The position numbers were made by a program, and so were the translations under genes. The notes beneath the pieces were generated by a model that saw only the letters and a list, made by a program, of their open reading frames with translations, had not been told where the DNA came from and made no database searches. This document shows positions 34,695 through 46,151 of a DNA stretch of 64,000 nucleotides, in pieces (positions within the stretch are counted from its first letter, which is position 1; every line of letters starts with the position of its first letter). The DNA is from Petrolisthes cinctipes (Eukaryota > Arthropoda > Malacostraca > Decapoda > Porcellanidae): positions 1,488,001-1,552,000 of the forward strand of contig JAWQEG010001325.1 of NCBI GenBank assembly GCA_033782935.1, read 5' to 3'.

Positions 34695-36200
34695 ATCTCG
34701 AAGTCATCTATGCCCATCTCCTCCATAGCCTTCCTGACCCGGAAGCCAAAGGGCCATGGTGCATGAGAATGTAAAAGGTAGTACTGAGACATGATATCAG
34801 ATGACACCGCCAAGCAAGGTAGGGAGTCAGGAAGTCGATGTAATCGATGCCAACAACGAACCATCAAAGACTGGCGACGGAGATCAAGAGGTGGCTCATT
34901 AGCGTCCACCAAGAGACTGGGGATTGGGGACGACCTGAAGGCTCCGGTCGCCAGACGTACTCCAGCATGATGAACAGGGTCTAAAACTCTGAGACGGGCA
35001 TCGGTGGCAGTAGAGTACACCTCACACTCATAGTCGAGTTTTGACCTAATAAGAACATGGTATAGGCGGAGGAGGGTGGCCCGATCAGCCCCCCAGGATG
35101 TATGGCTCAGGACCCTCAATAGGTTAAGAGACTTGAGGCAAAAGACCTTAAGTGTACGTAAGTGGGGAACCCAAGTCAAACGTTTGTCAAAAAGGAGACC
35201 CAAAAAGCGAGTCTCCTCGACACATCGTATCCGATGACCATACATGAATAAGTCCGGATCCGGGTGGATGCCTCGGATGCGGCAGAAGTGCATAGCAACT
35301 GTCTTGGAAGGAGAAAATCGAAACCCATGAGAACCAGTCCAACGTGACACCCTGTCAAGGGCAAGCTGCATGTGCCGCTCTGCCACTGACATACGGGAAG
35401 CAGCAAACCAGACTGCTAGGTTGTCATCATACATCGAGTTAGCTATACCGTCTGGAAGGGATGAGGCAATGGCATTAATTGCTACTGCAAACAATGTGAC
35501 ACTGAGGATGCTTCCCTGGGGGACGCCCTCCTCCTGTGCAACAGATGCTGAGTGGGTTGTACCAACCCTCACAGAAATACTGCGACCACTGAGAAACTCT
35601 TTAAGAAAGCGTGGAAGGCGACCCTGCAGGCCATATAAATGGAGTTGCTGCAGGATGCCATATTGCCATGTAGTGTCATAGGCTTTCTCTATATCAAAGA
35701 ATACACAGACAAGGTGTTGATGTCGTGCAAAGGCCTCACATGCAGCAGCTTCCAACCTGACCAGAGCATCTGTAGTGGAACGGTATTTACGAAAGCCAGA
35801 CTGGGATGGAGACAGAAAATCACCCCGTTCCAAGAAGTATACCAGTCTGACATTCACCATCTTTTCAAATAGTTTACAGAGACAGGAGGTCAAGGCAATT
35901 GGTCGATAATTGAGGGCAACACCAGAGTCCTTGCCCGGCTTGAGAAAAGGAAGGATGGTAGCAACCCTCCACCCAGAAGGGAAGACACCCTCCAGCCAGA
36001 TTCTGTTATATAAAGCTAAAAGAAATGAGATCGCCTCCTCACATAGTGTCGTAACATTGCATATGGGATGTTGTCTGGCCCAGGAGAAGTGTCGCCGCAG
36101 AGAGAGAGAGCAGAATGCAGGTCTCTCGGGGTGAATATATGGTTATAACTTTCATTCTCGTTCCCTGAGAAATCCAGGACAGTACGCTCCTTGGCTCTTA
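34577..36200 (-). pseudogene. Element C ORF2: reverse transcriptase domain with altered YxDD motif
   Basis: The main frame is 35893-34577. Motifs in order: TSCLCKLFEKMVNVRL, SQSGFRKYRSTTDAL, VCVFFDIEKAYDTTWQYGIL (catalytic Asp), EEGVPQGSILSVTLF and SMYDDNLAVW. Where related elements have Y-x-D-D, this copy reads Y-D-D-N, so the second metal-binding Asp is Asn and Val has become Asp. The fingers upstream of 35893 are recognisable only in shifted frames (GWRVATILPFLKPGKDSG). It primes on nicked target DNA in active relatives. Confidence 0.85.
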
Positions 36201-36312
36201 ACTCATGCCTGACAGCCAGAGGTCGAGAGTCACGGCTGGAGAGACCTTTGCAAAAGCCTCCGCCATGGTATTGGCCACTGTCAAACCATCCATGATCTTA
36301 ATTCCATTGACC

Positions 36313-37440
36313 TTAATTAAGTACAAGTGGAGAACTAGGAGAAAACTTCCCCGCCATCTTACGGACTCTCCTGAACACTTGGGTGAGTGGAGTTTTTGTA
36401 TTAATTGAAGACACATAGGCCTTCCAAGATGCACGTCGAGCCTCTTTTAAAACTCGCCTAGCCCGAGCTCTTGCCCGTCGGAAGTCCTCTAAAAGAGTTG
36501 GGTCCCCACGATTGCGACGAAGGCGAGAGAAAGCAGCGCGCTTCTCCCGCACAGCAGTGGTGCAGACTGGTGACCACCAAGGGACAGGACGTTTGGGAAA
36601 GTATCCAGAAGTTCTAGGGATAGAGTTGAGAGCAGCAGAGTGGAGCATATCAGTGAAATATGTTACAGCCTCGTCAGAGCTACCGAAATCGGCTACAGAA
36701 GAGACCGAAGAAGTTAGCTCTCTAAAAAACTGCCAGTCAGCCTTCTCTAATTTCCACCTAGGAAGACGAGACTGTGGTTCGTACTTGTTACCTTCTAAAA
36801 GTATAGGGAAATGGTCACTGCCATATAAGTCAGGCAACACTCTCCAAGTAAAATCCAACAGAGCACTGGGTGAGGAGAGGGAAATGTCAATGGCTGTAAA
36901 AGTCCCAGTAGGGCTATTAAAATGTGTCACATCTCCCGTATTTAAAACCCCTAATCCCTCATCCTCAATAAAAGAAGCCAATAAAACACCCCCAGAGTTG
37001 ACCGAACTGTCACCCCACAGAGGATGACGACCATTAAAATCACCCAATAAAATAAAGGGAGATGGAAGGTCCCTTACAAGATGGATGTGATCACCCCTCT
37101 TAACTGTAACACTGGGAGGAAGGTATAGACTGCACACAGTGTACGGGCGGTCCATAAAAACCTTAACTGCAACAGCCTGGAGCGGAGTGTCAAGCTCCAG
37201 GCTCGTGCATGGAATATCTCGGAGAACTAGGATGGCAGAGCCACCATGATGACCCTGCCCTTCAAATGAATTGGAATAAAATGCTGAGTATGCTGGAGGA
37301 CTGGGAGGAATGTAGTCCCCAAGCATTGTCTCTTGGAGAGAAACACATGCAGGAGAGAAGCTAGAGAGAAGAATGCGCAGTTCCTCCCAAGAAGCACGCA
37401 AGCCACGGCAATTCCACTGAAGGACCTTGAACGGTGTTAC
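36313..37440 (-). pseudogene. Element C ORF2: endonuclease domain
   Basis: The domain opens VLQWNCRGLRASWEELRILL slightly upstream of the first Met (37401). It has SLQETML (Glu), ILLGDFNGRHPLWG (Asp/Asn), TFTAIDISLSSP and YGSDHFPIL (Asp-His), so all EEP catalytic motifs are present. It continues into a basic linker (WWSPVCTTAVREKRAAFSRL) and ends near 36313. The downstream polymerase is in a different frame, with more shifts between 36310 and 35890. ORF2 overlaps the end of ORF1 by a few bases. Confidence 0.85.
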
Positions 37441-39463
37441 TTTAGTACGGATTTTTGGGAAGCCTCACGGAGGTACTTCCCACTACCACATCGACCTGAG
37501 GGTTTACTCAAACAATAAGATTTGTCTAATCCTGGGCCACTAGAAGAAGAGCGAACCCGAGGAGTAGTACTTGGGGCAGTAATTGGGACCCGTAGACGAG
37601 TCCCTGAAGCATCTGATATGTTAGAAGAAGATGAAGGTATATGAGATGGGATATCCTTTGAAATAATTACATTGGTTCTGTCTTGTACAGCAGTGATATC
37701 ACTGACACAGGCAGATACATCAGCATCCATAATACAGGTGGTAGAATCACTCCGCTGCTCAAGCGGAAGAGAAAGTGAATCTTTTGAAGTCACAACATCC
37801 GTGGCATCCACATTAACTTCACGCCCCTCTGATGATCCCGAAGGAAGCTTGCGAGGAGGAACTTCTGTTGAATCAAGAGATTCATCAGAGCCACGAGAAC
37901 GCTTCTGGTGAAATTGAGAGGAAACTATGGATGAGTCCACAGAGATGGTTGCCTCACAAGGTGGAACATCTATAGAGTCAAGTGCCTCAGAGGATCCACA
38001 AAGGCGTCTCTGTGGCAGTTTAGGTGACTTAAGTTTCCTTTTGGGAGAGCGTGTGGCAGCGTGAACCTTTACCACATGGACACCTTTAGCTAAAGTCTGA
38101 GAATTGTCATCAGTTGAAGGGTCACCAGAATGAGTGTCTGATAAAGTTTCCATGACAGAGAAACTATTATGTAGAGTAACCTTAGAAACGTTCTCACTAG
38201 AGCAAAAAGCAGCTGCCTCTTGAGAGGGTTGAGAGGGTGCTGCAACCAATTTAGGGCGAAGGGAGGAAGCGTATGTCTTCACACCACCATCCTTCTGTCT
38301 CCTGAATTTGAGTTGCCGTCTGGCACTACCTTGCTAATGAATTGAGTATTAGCCAAGTGGAGGATATCCTGCTCAAGTAGGTACATCTTACATTGGCGAG
38401 AACGCAAGGGGTGATCATCTCTGCAGTAAAAGCAGTAACTCTCTGACCGACACTCAGAAGTAAGATGTGAGTCAAGAGCAGAACAATTACCACACCGGGA
38501 ACGGTTGTTGCAGTTCCTCTTCCCATGACCAAACTCATAACAACAGAAACACTGTAGGGGACGCTCAACAAAAGGCTTCACCTCAAATGAGGTGGGGTTA
38601 ATGTTAATGCGATCTGGGATATGCGAGCCATAAAAAGTGAGGATGATCATATTTTTACTGCCTTTCATCTTCGTTACTCGTTGGGCACTGTCAGGGCACA
38701 TAGCGAGAATGTCCTCTTCAGAGAATTTATACAGGTCCTCATTATATATACGCCCCTTGCTATAATTAAATGTTCGATGTGGTTTAATAGATTCAAACAT
38801 GCTATCAGAAGGACAGGGGAGATTGAGGAGCATCATGGCCTGTGTAAGATCTTTGGCTCTGATTAAAACGCCCTTACCATATTTCTTTATGTGGCCCATT
38901 GGTAATAATCCAATTTCTTTCTCCAGATACCGGGAAGCATGGATAAGGTTACCACGTCCATCCCTGTAGTAAGCCACAAACCAAAAGGGTGTAGGAACCC
39001 GACGTTCCTTTGGGACAAGCTCTGCAGAGTCATCAAATATATTAGGGCAGTAGTCATTGTCACTGTCAACGACATTTGTGGACCGAATCATCTGAACTTT
39101 ACAATGAGTATCCCCCACCGTCAGAGAATCTTTTGACTCAAATGCTGCTTTGGCAGCAGCATTTGTATTGAAAATAATATAGCACCGATTAGACCTACAA
39201 TCACTGTCATATGTGATTCGGATTTTGAAGACTACTCCAAAACACTTAAAAATGGAGTGGATAGCGCCATAGGTAAAGGATGCGAGTACATTCGTTAACA
39301 TTAACGTGTCCAAATCGCTAACAGGGTTCTTCGACACAACACCCGACCTGCTAGGTCTACTCTTATTTGCAGCTTTCTGCATCTTACCACGACCAGAGAG
39401 TGACGTCTCGAGGGCCCGGTCGATCACCGCTCGAGGAAGAGATTGGGGCTTTTCTGTATTCAT
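37437..39463 (-). pseudogene. Element C ORF1: RRM-like plus CCHC zinc-knuckle protein, one frameshift
   Basis: The first frame (39463-38279, 394 residues) has an RRM-like segment near residues 50-110 (LTNVLASFTYGAIHSIFKCF; RCYIIFNTNAAAKAAF). A conserved core follows, then knuckles CFCCYEFGHGKRNC, CGNCSALDSHLTSEC and CFYCRDDHPLRSRQC at about residues 305-370. It stops at a TGA that overlaps the beginning of a second open frame (38282-37437, 281 residues; Ser/Pro-rich, with repeated S-LDS-(I/T)-(D/E)-VPP motifs). The two look like one original protein of about 670 residues split by a 1-base shift near 38280. Its expected job is RNA binding in the element particle. Confidence 0.75.
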
Positions 39464-39901
39464 ATATCATTGGTTTAGTGTTTTTGGCCCCAGGAGCCAA
39501 GAGCTACTACCTACTGGGCAGATGAGGGGACCGAGTGCTGGTCGCCGTGGGCGGGGTACCTCTTCCCCCACTGGGCCACTCGTTTTAAAAAGCAGCCCCA
39601 ATGGCTCGAAAGTTTGCTCACGACGGTGCTGAGACCCCCTTCCCCAACATCTCCCGGCCCAGACACCCAACCATCCAACATAGGACGGCCCCTAGAGGGC
39701 AGCGCTGTTGGCCCGTACTGGCAGCCTAATGCATGGGAACCATTTAGTCTGGTCTCTCACTGGCGACCTTACTAGCATGGGAAGCCCTCTCTCCCCGAAA
39801 TCGGGGCAGAGCAGGGGCCGGAGCCCCCTCTAGTCTAGCTCGCCAGGTCTTAGAGACACGCAAGCCCCCCCACCACGTCAAGGTGGTTCCCGTTGGGGGG
39901 G

Positions 39902-41285
39902 AATTAAATGAAAAAATTAGGGACTTAACTACCTTTACGGATGGGGTATCATTGTACCGTTTCCGAAGGTTACCCTTTGGGTTAAGTTGTGTACCAGCCA
40001 TATTCTCCCGTAAAGTGGCTGAACTATTAACACCTTTATTATATGAGGGATGGGTTAAAAATTATTTGGATGATGTTATTTTATGGGCTGATGATTTTTC
40101 ACAATTAATGCAACGCCTTCAGAAATTATTTCAATTATTCAGTGAACAGGGTGTAAAACTCAACTTAACCAAATGTGATTTTGTCAAAAGAGAAGTAAAA
40201 TTTTGGGGACATAAGGTATCTAAGGATGGTAGTTTGCCAGATCCTAAGAATTTGTAGGCAATTAGTTAACAGTTACCGCCTAGGAACGTGAAGGAAGTCA
40301 GGCGTTTTATCGGAATGTGTGGATTTTACCGGAGCTTTGTACCAAATTTTTCAAAAATTGCCACACCCCTAACCAAACTTACGAGGGCTAAGTTGGCTAA
40401 CACTGTTTTTCAATGGACTGATAAGTGTCAAGAAGCCTTCGATAAACTAAAAGAAAAATTAATGACACCTATTCTTACTAAATATCAACCAGAATTACCT
40501 CTAGTATTAATCACGGATGCTAGTGACGAGTATGTAGGAGCGGTCTTACATCAGGTACAAGTAGCAGACAGTCCGACCGTTGGGTTACCTCTCAAAGAAA
40601 CTAAATTCATGTGAAAAAAGGTATAGAGTCACGGATAAGGAAGCTATGTCAGTGGTATTGGCTTGTCGCCATTATCACCATTATTTGTGAGGAACAACAT
40701 TTATAATACAAACTGACCATCAACCACTAACCAGTATTTTCCGACGAAGAACAAAATCACCAAGAGTTACAAGATGGATGCTAGAAATGAGGGAATACAA
40801 TTACCAGATTAAATATGTAAACGGGAAGGACAATGTGGTAGCAGACCAATTATCTAGACCAGTATGGGTAATATCACGCCCACCAGTATTCACATGGTTG
40901 GGGTTAATAAAGGAAACATTTATGCAGGCACAAGAAATGATGTCACATGGAATGAATTAATAGAATATTTTGAGGGAGGTCAAGTGCCAAGGCGAATAAT
41001 AGCCTGAGCCACTTTAGATCAATTTGAATTAAATGAGGGGATATTACATTATGTAAAAAAATTTGTAGATGATAGTTACTATTATACTGTGGTAGTACCT
41101 AAAACATTAGTAAAGGTAGCACTAGAATTAGCTCATGACAATATAAAACTATAAATAAAGCTGAAGAACTATATTATTGGCCTACCTTAGGGTCTGATGT
41201 AGTAAACTATATTAAACAATGTCTTAATTGCCAGCAATATAAGTATAATAAAGGTCTTTCCCAACAATATAAAGAATTGCTACTG
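39902..41285 (+). pseudogene. Gypsy pol, right piece: reverse transcriptase, RNase H and start of integrase
   Basis: The first frame (to 40257) continues the polymerase: RFRRLPFGLSCVPAIFSRKV, then KNYLDDVILWADDF with the catalytic YLDD, and VKLNLTKCDF. The next (40288-40614) gives FIGMCGFYRSFVPNFSKIAT and PLVLITDASDEYVGAVLHQV, the connection and RNase H start. After another stop come the end of RNase H (TDHQPL; YVNGKDNVVADQLSR) and the integrase zinc-binding motif (CLNCQQYK) near 41225. Several stops and shifts make it a pseudogene. The domain order is the ordinary Ty3/Gypsy order, RT-RNase H-integrase. Confidence 0.9.
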
Positions 41286-41730
41286 TTACGGAAACTAGTA
41301 TCATGAAAATATCCTAAGCAGGAGCTAATAATTGTAATAATTGTTCGCCGGCTCCTGGTTAGGGTATTTCTATACAAGGTTAAACGGGATGGAAGTGGAG
41401 CAGATTCATAGTCACTACTGGTTCCGAAAACTGACTTCGAACATGGCAGATTTTCTATAAAAGCCAGGGTTTCTTGGGAGAAGTCAGCCCCCATTATGCG
41501 TCCAGACTTTGCTCAGTCCAGACCTCGTCCTCTCTGTGCACAGCACCAACAAACACCAGTGCTGTTCGTGGAGTTACCTTGGTGTACCGAGGCCTCTTAC
41601 CGGCAGTACTCTGTTGTTTCTTTGCTCTAGTAAAGTAATTAAGTAAAGTAAATTTGCAGCGTTTTGCTGCACTGCTGTGTACACCTTCAGTGATCTGATT
41701 TTTGCTGGAGGACAACCAGTAGTTTATGGT
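41286..41730 (+). other. Possible LTR or promoter module
   Basis: The stretch begins TGTTACGG directly after the integrase remnant. It contains TCTATAAAAGCC at about 41453 and GCTCAGTCCAG about 55 bp later, resembling a TATA box and an initiator. This would fit a solo or 3' LTR, but no second copy and no confident end were found in the window. Confidence 0.35.
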
Positions 41731-42964
41731 AGATAGTAGCTAGTTGTTCCCCACACCAGACCCGCAGCACTCTCTGCCTCAGGGGAAACCCTGTGGTAGG
41801 GAGGCCCAGTAGTCTGGTGCGTCATTTGGAAAACTCATTTTCTTAAACTACTTTTTCTTCCATATTTTCCGTGCGACCTCCTGGGCCTACGGTTGTGTCT
41901 TGGCTGAGCAACGGTATTCGCTTGGGAGGTGGGTTCTAACTACACCACCCCTCGCAATAGGCAGGTTCGGTGGTGGGGATGTTCCTTCCGCACAAACTCC
42001 GATCCCCTAGCTGGTACTGGAGAACGCCGCCAGGCTACCACTGGGGGGGAAGGGGCGAGTAAATGTAACTTTTATTCCCTAAATTATTGTCCATTTTGGG
42101 GGGTTGATACAATAGTTAAGGGAGGTAGGTAAGTTTGATAGGAGAGGGGTCGGACGTAGTCCGATGCCCCGGATGGATGATGCCCCGACTAGCCTCCCTC
42201 CTCCTCAAGGAGGGAGGTTAACGACCAAGGACCAAACTAGGACAATGGCTGACAATAATGGAACCCCTACGGCAGACAGACAACGACAACTTGATGTTAA
42301 AATTCCTCCTATGAATGCTCGTTATGTAAATATTAGATGTGTAGATGAGGGTCAGTCTCTCAAGAATGTTAACCTCTTTATCGTCAAAAAGGTCCTTGAT
42401 GGTCAAGCAGGTGGCAGTCTTGCTTCTGCTAACAAGTTACGTGATGGTAGTCTCCTGGTAAAAGTACTGAAGGCATCCCAGGTTAAGGATCTCTTTAAAC
42501 TGACGCAAATTCAAAACTTGAAGGTGAAAGCCACCATTCCAGTGGGGCCAAATACTTGTAAGGGCGTCATTTTCCATAGGGATTTGGCCGCTCTGAATGA
42601 GGCAGACATTTTGGAAGGAATGAAGGACCAAGGCGTTGTTGATGTACAAAGTATGACAAGGATGAGAGAGAACAAGAGAGAGAAATTTGGCTTATGTTTC
42701 ATGACTTTTGCTTCAGCACAGATTCCAGACACGGTTAAGATTGGATACGAAATAGTTCACGTTAGACCATATGTTCAGAAACCGATGCGTTGTTTCCGTT
42801 GCCAGAAATTCGGACACACAGCATTGAGATGCTTTAATAAAGATTCATTCACTTGTGGTAAATGTGCAGGTAGTCATGAGACGGAGTTGTGTTCTGAGAC
42901 AGTTCTCAGGCGTGCAAATTGTGGCGGCCTCCACCAGTCAAGTGCAGGTGACTGCAGGAGCCTT

Positions 42965-44810
42965 TTTTTTTTTTTTTTTAATTCATTGCGCCATAGCGTC
43001 AGTCAATAGGCAGACAACAATACACAAGGGTAGGCGGGACTCACGAGAACCCAATGACCACACACACACACAAGCACACACACATGCGCACACACACACA
43101 CATCACGAAAACATAACAGAATGAAGCACAAGTATACAGACAAATATTTACATCATGACCTACTTAAATCCACCAAAACGAGGGTGGCGCACCAGAAGCT
43201 CCTCCAGAACCTGATGGTTCAGCAGGTGTCGACAAACCACATCAAGTGGCAGGCCCTGGGGCAGCAAGTGTCGGACAGTGGGGCAGGCTAGGCAATAGTG
43301 CTCTATAGTGTTAGCACGAGGCGCTCGACACAAGCGACACTCAGTGAAGGGAGGCTCACCCTGCATCCCAGCAACCTGCCATGGTGGCCGGTAGCCAAGC
43401 CTCAAACGAGCAGAGACTACATTGTGCCTCCGAACCATGAGGCCTCGACGACGGTAGGAATATTTGTGACGGCATACAGACTCGTAATGGGTGATGGAGA
43501 TGCTGAAGGGCTCTCTCTGCATCCCTGCGTCGCCGTACAGGGAGGAGAGCGGCGGAGCGGACTTTAGAGAGGTAACATGTCAGGGAGAGAGGACGTCCAG
43601 CACCACGAGGAGGCAGATGGCAGGCTTCCTTTGCGAGTCTGTCAACTGTACCATTGTGACAGTCAATTTACGATGACGCAATAAGGCCATAAACGATAAA
43701 ATCTGCTGAATAACAGTAGAGTGTGTGGGCTGAACACTAGAGAGGGAATGAAGGGCAGGTTTGGAGTCATAAAAAATGGCAGCATTCACTCCACGTTGAT
43801 AAACAACACTAACAGCATCCAGAATGGCATACAGTTCACACAATGTTGAGCTAGAGTGGTTACAGAGACGACGGCCAACCCAACCCCCTGGAGGTGAATC
43901 CAGGTCAGGCGAGAAAACAGCACAACCTGCTGCACCATCCACCTGCAATGAGCCATCAGTGTAGAGGCAGTATGGATCTGTGATGGAGGACGTCACTGTT
44001 TCTATGTGTTCCAGAGCCAACTGCCGCTGTAGAGAAGGCAGCACCGACTTGGAAGTAGGTGTAAAGCTCACATCAGGTGTTGGTAGCATCCATGGAGGGG
44101 GCCCTGTGGGGACGTCTGTAACCATTATATCTATATTAAGACCACGGAGCACAGAGGAAACAGACCTTATAAGACTACGTCCAGCAGGCAGTATGGGAGG
44201 GACCGGGTAGTTTGGTCTAAGAGAAGTCCTGACTAACTGAGAGTAATGGGGTGAAAGATGTGGGAAATGGAGGCACTTGACAGTGAAGCAAGTAACATTA
44301 CAATAAATTCTCTCGATTAATGGGGGAAGACGCAACTCACGCTGCATGTTCACTATCCTGGTCGACATTGGACAGCCGAGAATTATTCTCATTGCTTTAT
44401 TCTGAATTTTTTCTAAAGTTTCCAGAGTAGCCCTAGGAAGTTGAATCAAAGCAGGGGAAAGGTAATCAACAACTGAACAGATAAAAGCAATATAGATGGT
44501 CCTGGCTACTAGGATGGAGATGTCCGAGGAGTTGTTAGATAGCCATTGAAGTGGTGTAAGTCGGCGCTGGAGACGACCCAATAAGTCCTGGACAATGGGA
44601 TGGTCTTGAGGTCTGGCAGGGACAATCGGCCAAATATTGACTGGCGCACCCAGGTAGCAGTACTGGGAACACATGGGAATGACAGTCCCTCCAATAGTGA
44701 ACACTGGCTGAGCTTGAGGAAGGCGGCAGGTGAATATTCTGCTCTTATCTGGGGAGACAATAATGCCACAGTGAGAGGAGACCACAGAGAAGGAGTCAAG
44801 AAACCGCTGG
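42965..44810 (-). mobile_element. Non-LTR retrotransposon B, copy 2 (5' truncated), nested in element D ORF1
   Basis: A T run at 42963-42978 is the complement of the poly(A) tail. The element then reads on the minus strand from the 3' UTR back to 44810, inside the reverse transcriptase. The 12-bp duplication TGCAGGAGCCTT flanks it (42953-42964 and 44811-44822). The 5' truncation and duplication are typical of target-primed insertion. Confidence 0.95.
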
Positions 44811-44851
44811 TGCAGGAGCCTTAAAGTGGAGACTAAAGCAATGGCATACAT
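43580..44851 (-). pseudogene. Element B copy 2 ORF2: polymerase C terminus and RNase H
   Basis: The frame begins in element D sequence and enters B at RFLDSFSVVSSHCGIIVSPD, shortly after where YADD would be. It then has the connection (VARTIYIAFICSVVDYLSPAL) and RNase H: YCLYTDGSLQVDGAAG, CELYAILDAVSVV, FYDSKPALHSL. It loses the frame before WVPSHVG, where a deletion of about 36 bp relative to copy 1 is present near 43665. The C-terminal Cys motif lies at 43522-43160 in another frame. It preserves the RNase H serine codon that is a stop in copy 1. Confidence 0.85.
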
Positions 44852-45929
44852 GAGGGCTCATGATGTTAGTTATAGTGAGGCAAAGAGGAAGTTGGAGGGG
44901 GTTAACCAAACTCCCACAGTTTCCTATGCTGCAGCTATGACTGGCACCACTGCTCCTGTAAATACAACTGATGTTTAACGTGACTATCCAGGCTAAAGAT
45001 AATTAAATTAAAGAATTAAAGGATACAGTAAGTAAATTAACGCTTCAAGTAGAAAGTTTGACAAAGACAATAGCAAAAATTGTTGAATCAACCCAACAAA
45101 AGAAACACCACAAGGCTGATGATACCGTATCAGCTTCAAAATCTCATGTTCTCGCTCAGGTGACTCCCATGAAGCCTACATCCGGGAGTCGTCCGGCTCG
45201 TCGCGAGACGAGCCGATCGAGGACTGGCTCTGTACCTCATGGAGAGGAACAGGCGATGGAGGCTACTGTCAGGAAACCTGCCCGCAGGAGATCCCCGGGA
45301 AGTGCAGGGGAGGAAGAGGGTCTTCCCTCCCAGCACAAAAAGGTTCGGCCAGACGAACAAGGCTCCAAGAAACCCCATAAACAGCGATAATCTTCGCGCT
45401 AACAATACTCCAATGGAACTGTCGAAGTCTTAGAGCTAGATTTAATGAAATCAAACTTTTGGCTTTTCTTACGCTGCCGATATTATTGCCCTTCAGGAAA
45501 CTCATCTGAACGACCAAGTCGAAGACGAGGTTGTTCAGCTTCGGAACTACAGGTTAATTAGGAGGGACCGTGGGGGGAGGGGTGGAGGTGGAGTGGCAAT
45601 CTACATCCGCCATAACCTCCCTTTCACTGATGTGCCCTGTAATTTTCCTCTGGAAAGTGTCGCTTGCAGAGTAAAATTCGGTGGCACCTACCTGACTATC
45701 TGTTCTGTCTACTGTCCTCCTGATACAGTAACTTATGATGATGTTTTTGATCTACAGGACAGTCTGCCCTGTAGAAAATTAATTTTAGGAGATTTTAATG
45801 CTCATCATACGTTATGGGGTTCCCTGCAGGATGAGAGAAAGGGGGAATAGATGGCTAGGCTAATCAGTGATTCCAATTTGGTTCTTCTGAACGACGGTAG
45901 TCCGACGAGAGTTGATGACAATACTGGTA

Positions 45930-46151
45930 ATTATTGGTATAGTGAAACCAGTACAGCTGGTTGCTATAGAATAGGCCCCTTCACAAGCCCAGGCCCCGTG
46001 TAGGCATAATCTGGGTTGGAAGGGTCAATTCCGTGACGTTCATCAGAAGTAAATAAAATTCAAATCTGGCGCTGTACTGATAGTGGAGCCACCTGGTGGT
46101 GGTGAGGTGAGGTATTAAGCCCCTCCTCCGCTGAATACCGCTCGTCCACTC
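45930..46151 (+). repeat. DIRS-like element, left inverted terminal repeat
   Basis: Runs from ATTATTGGTATAG to CTCGTCCACTC. It is the reverse complement of 52911-53132, nearly exact apart from the outermost bases. Confidence 0.9.

Larger units (their letters stand above)
33422..39901 (-). mobile_element. Non-LTR retrotransposon C (I group), about full length
   Basis: On the minus strand: leader (39901-39464), ORF1 (39463-37437), ORF2 with endonuclease (about 37440-36313), reverse transcriptase (about 36200-34577) and RNase H (34694-33714), then a 3' UTR of about 300 bp ending in A/T-rich sequence. Flanking 13-bp duplications AATTAAATGAAAA (33409-33421 and 39902-39914) define the insertion. 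Several frameshifts make it inactive. Confidence 0.9.
42164..45390 (+). pseudogene. Element D ORF1: gag-like protein, split by element B copy 2
   Basis: Residues 1-265 lie at 42164-42960. They contain the shared ORF1 core (NLFIVKKVLDG; TVKIGYEIVHVRPYVQKPMR) and zinc knuckles CFRCQKFGHTALRC and CGKCAGSHETELC. The third knuckle reads RANCGGLHQSSAGDC, with one Cys lost. After the insertion the protein resumes at 44823 (LKVETKAMAYMRAHDVSYSE). A stop at about 44978 follows. A coiled coil (LKDTVSKLTLQVESLTKTIA) and a basic Ser-rich tail continue to 45390. It is an RNA-binding protein of the retrotransposon particle, inactive here. Confidence 0.8.

Noticed and set aside
41286..41730. Host promoter with TATA box
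   Set aside because: It directly follows a Gypsy integrase remnant and precedes a non-LTR leader, and no host exon follows. An LTR origin is more likely, though unproven.
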